A DNA stretch of 64,000 nt from Liopterus haemorrhoidalis (taxonomy: Eukaryota > Arthropoda > Insecta > Coleoptera > Dytiscidae). The notes below the pieces were generated by a model. That model made no database searches. It was not told the DNA's origin and worked only from the letters and a program-made list of their open reading frames with translations. A program made the position numbers and the translations under genes. Numbering within the stretch: the first letter of the stretch is position 1; each line of letters begins with the position of its first letter. Shown one piece after another: positions 63,368 through 64,000 of this stretch. The stretch is from contig OZ020616.1 of NCBI GenBank assembly GCA_963971575.1, positions 13,423,575-13,487,574 of the forward strand, read 5' to 3'.

Positions 63368-64000
63368 AATGAAACCTGGGAAACAATAAAAGAAATATCT
63401 AATTATAAATCAAATAACGAAAGAACTATGCCGGAATCAATGGACTTAAAAAAATTATCAAACCAATTCAATGAACATTTTACGAATATTGGAATAAAAA
63501 TGGCGAAGAAAATAAAATTTAAAATTAACTCGAAGCTAATAACAAATAATCAAATAATAAATAATCAATGCAACAGAATAAATAAATACACAATATTTCT
63601 GAGCCCTGCAACTCCCATAGAAATAGCCGGCTACATAAATGAGCTGAAAAATAATAGCGCTCCAGGTCTAGATAGAATACACAATATAACAATAAAAAAA
63701 ACTCAAGAATACATCATCGAACCTCTAACAAATTTAATAAATAATATCTTAAAAAATGGCACCTTCCCTACTATATTTAAATCAGCAATAGTTACACCAA
63801 TATTTAAGACCGGAAATAAAAACGAGCTAAGCAATTATCGACCTATTTCTTTGCTGAGCTCTGTCGGTAAGATAATAGAAAAATGTATAAATGTTCGCCT
63901 AAACAGTTTTCTAACAAAACATAACATAATACATATGAACCAGTATGGCTTTAAACAAAACTGCAACACCGAGGATGCTATAGCAGAACTCACTAGCACT
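63368..64000 (+). pseudogene. Non-LTR RT, runs off the window edge
   Basis: A first frame (NETWETIKEISNYKSNNEK) shifts by one base in an A-run at ~63420. From ATG 63429 the frame is open to 64000: MPESMDLKKLSNQFNEHFTN, then ELKNNSAPGLDRIHN, NGTFPTIFKSAIVTPIFKTG, NKNELSNYRPISLLSSVGKI, IEKCINVRLNSFLTKHNIIH and MNQYGFKQNCNTEDAIAEL. These are RT blocks 0-3 of a jockey/CR1-like element. The catalytic FADD box would lie beyond the window. A +1 base shift near the left edge is the only damage seen. Confidence 0.85.

Overview
This is a piece of a eukaryotic nuclear genome. It is very AT-rich, has introns, and is packed with mobile elements of the kinds common in insects: mariner/Tc1, pogo/Tigger, hAT, PIF/Harbinger, THAP-domain DNA elements, a Helitron helicase scrap, non-LTR retrotransposons and a tRNA-headed SINE. 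An insect or other arthropod is the best guess; I cannot go below that. There is no bacterial gene organisation.

Cellular genes are few. The clearest is a two-exon gene on the + strand (47350-51232 joined to 56175-56467). It predicts about 1391 residues, and residues ~290-720 are a tandem decapeptide array rich in Asn, Gln and Cys. I do not recognise the protein. Its ~4.9 kb intron holds at least six mobile elements. A second candidate is a first coding exon on the - strand (36919-37122) with a strong splice donor. Other exon-like stretches are weak.

By region: 1-2.8 kb has dead RT and mariner scraps. 2.8-7.8 kb is a nest (THAP relic, foldback mariner-type MITE, two copies of the R repeat). 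9.8-15.1 kb has a hAT MITE, a near-intact Tc1/mariner element with wide D-E spacing, and another R copy. 15.4-22.5 kb is R copies around RT relics. 24.2-25.4 kb is a three-level nest. 26.1-28.3 kb is a hAT MITE, a THAP element and a Helitron helicase end. 31.5-34.0 kb has a TA-flanked MITE and three hAT-type elements with exact target duplications. 34.4-39.5 kb is THAP elements, MITEs and duplicated segments. 42.2-46.8 kb has RT, Tc1 and an intact DD41D mariner. 47.3-56.5 kb is the repeat-protein gene. 56.6-62.0 kb is deeply nested hAT, pogo and THAP elements. 62.1-64 kb has a dead mariner, a THAP-element end and an RT running off the edge.

The most unusual signal is a ~0.9-1.3 kb repeat family, called R here (eight well-preserved copies plus fragments). 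Every copy long enough to include it carries a tRNA-like sequence at the same internal position and in the same orientation. Each has recognisable pol III A and B boxes and is followed by T-runs. The tRNA-like sequence differs from copy to copy and resembles different tRNA isotypes, while the flanking DNA is conserved.
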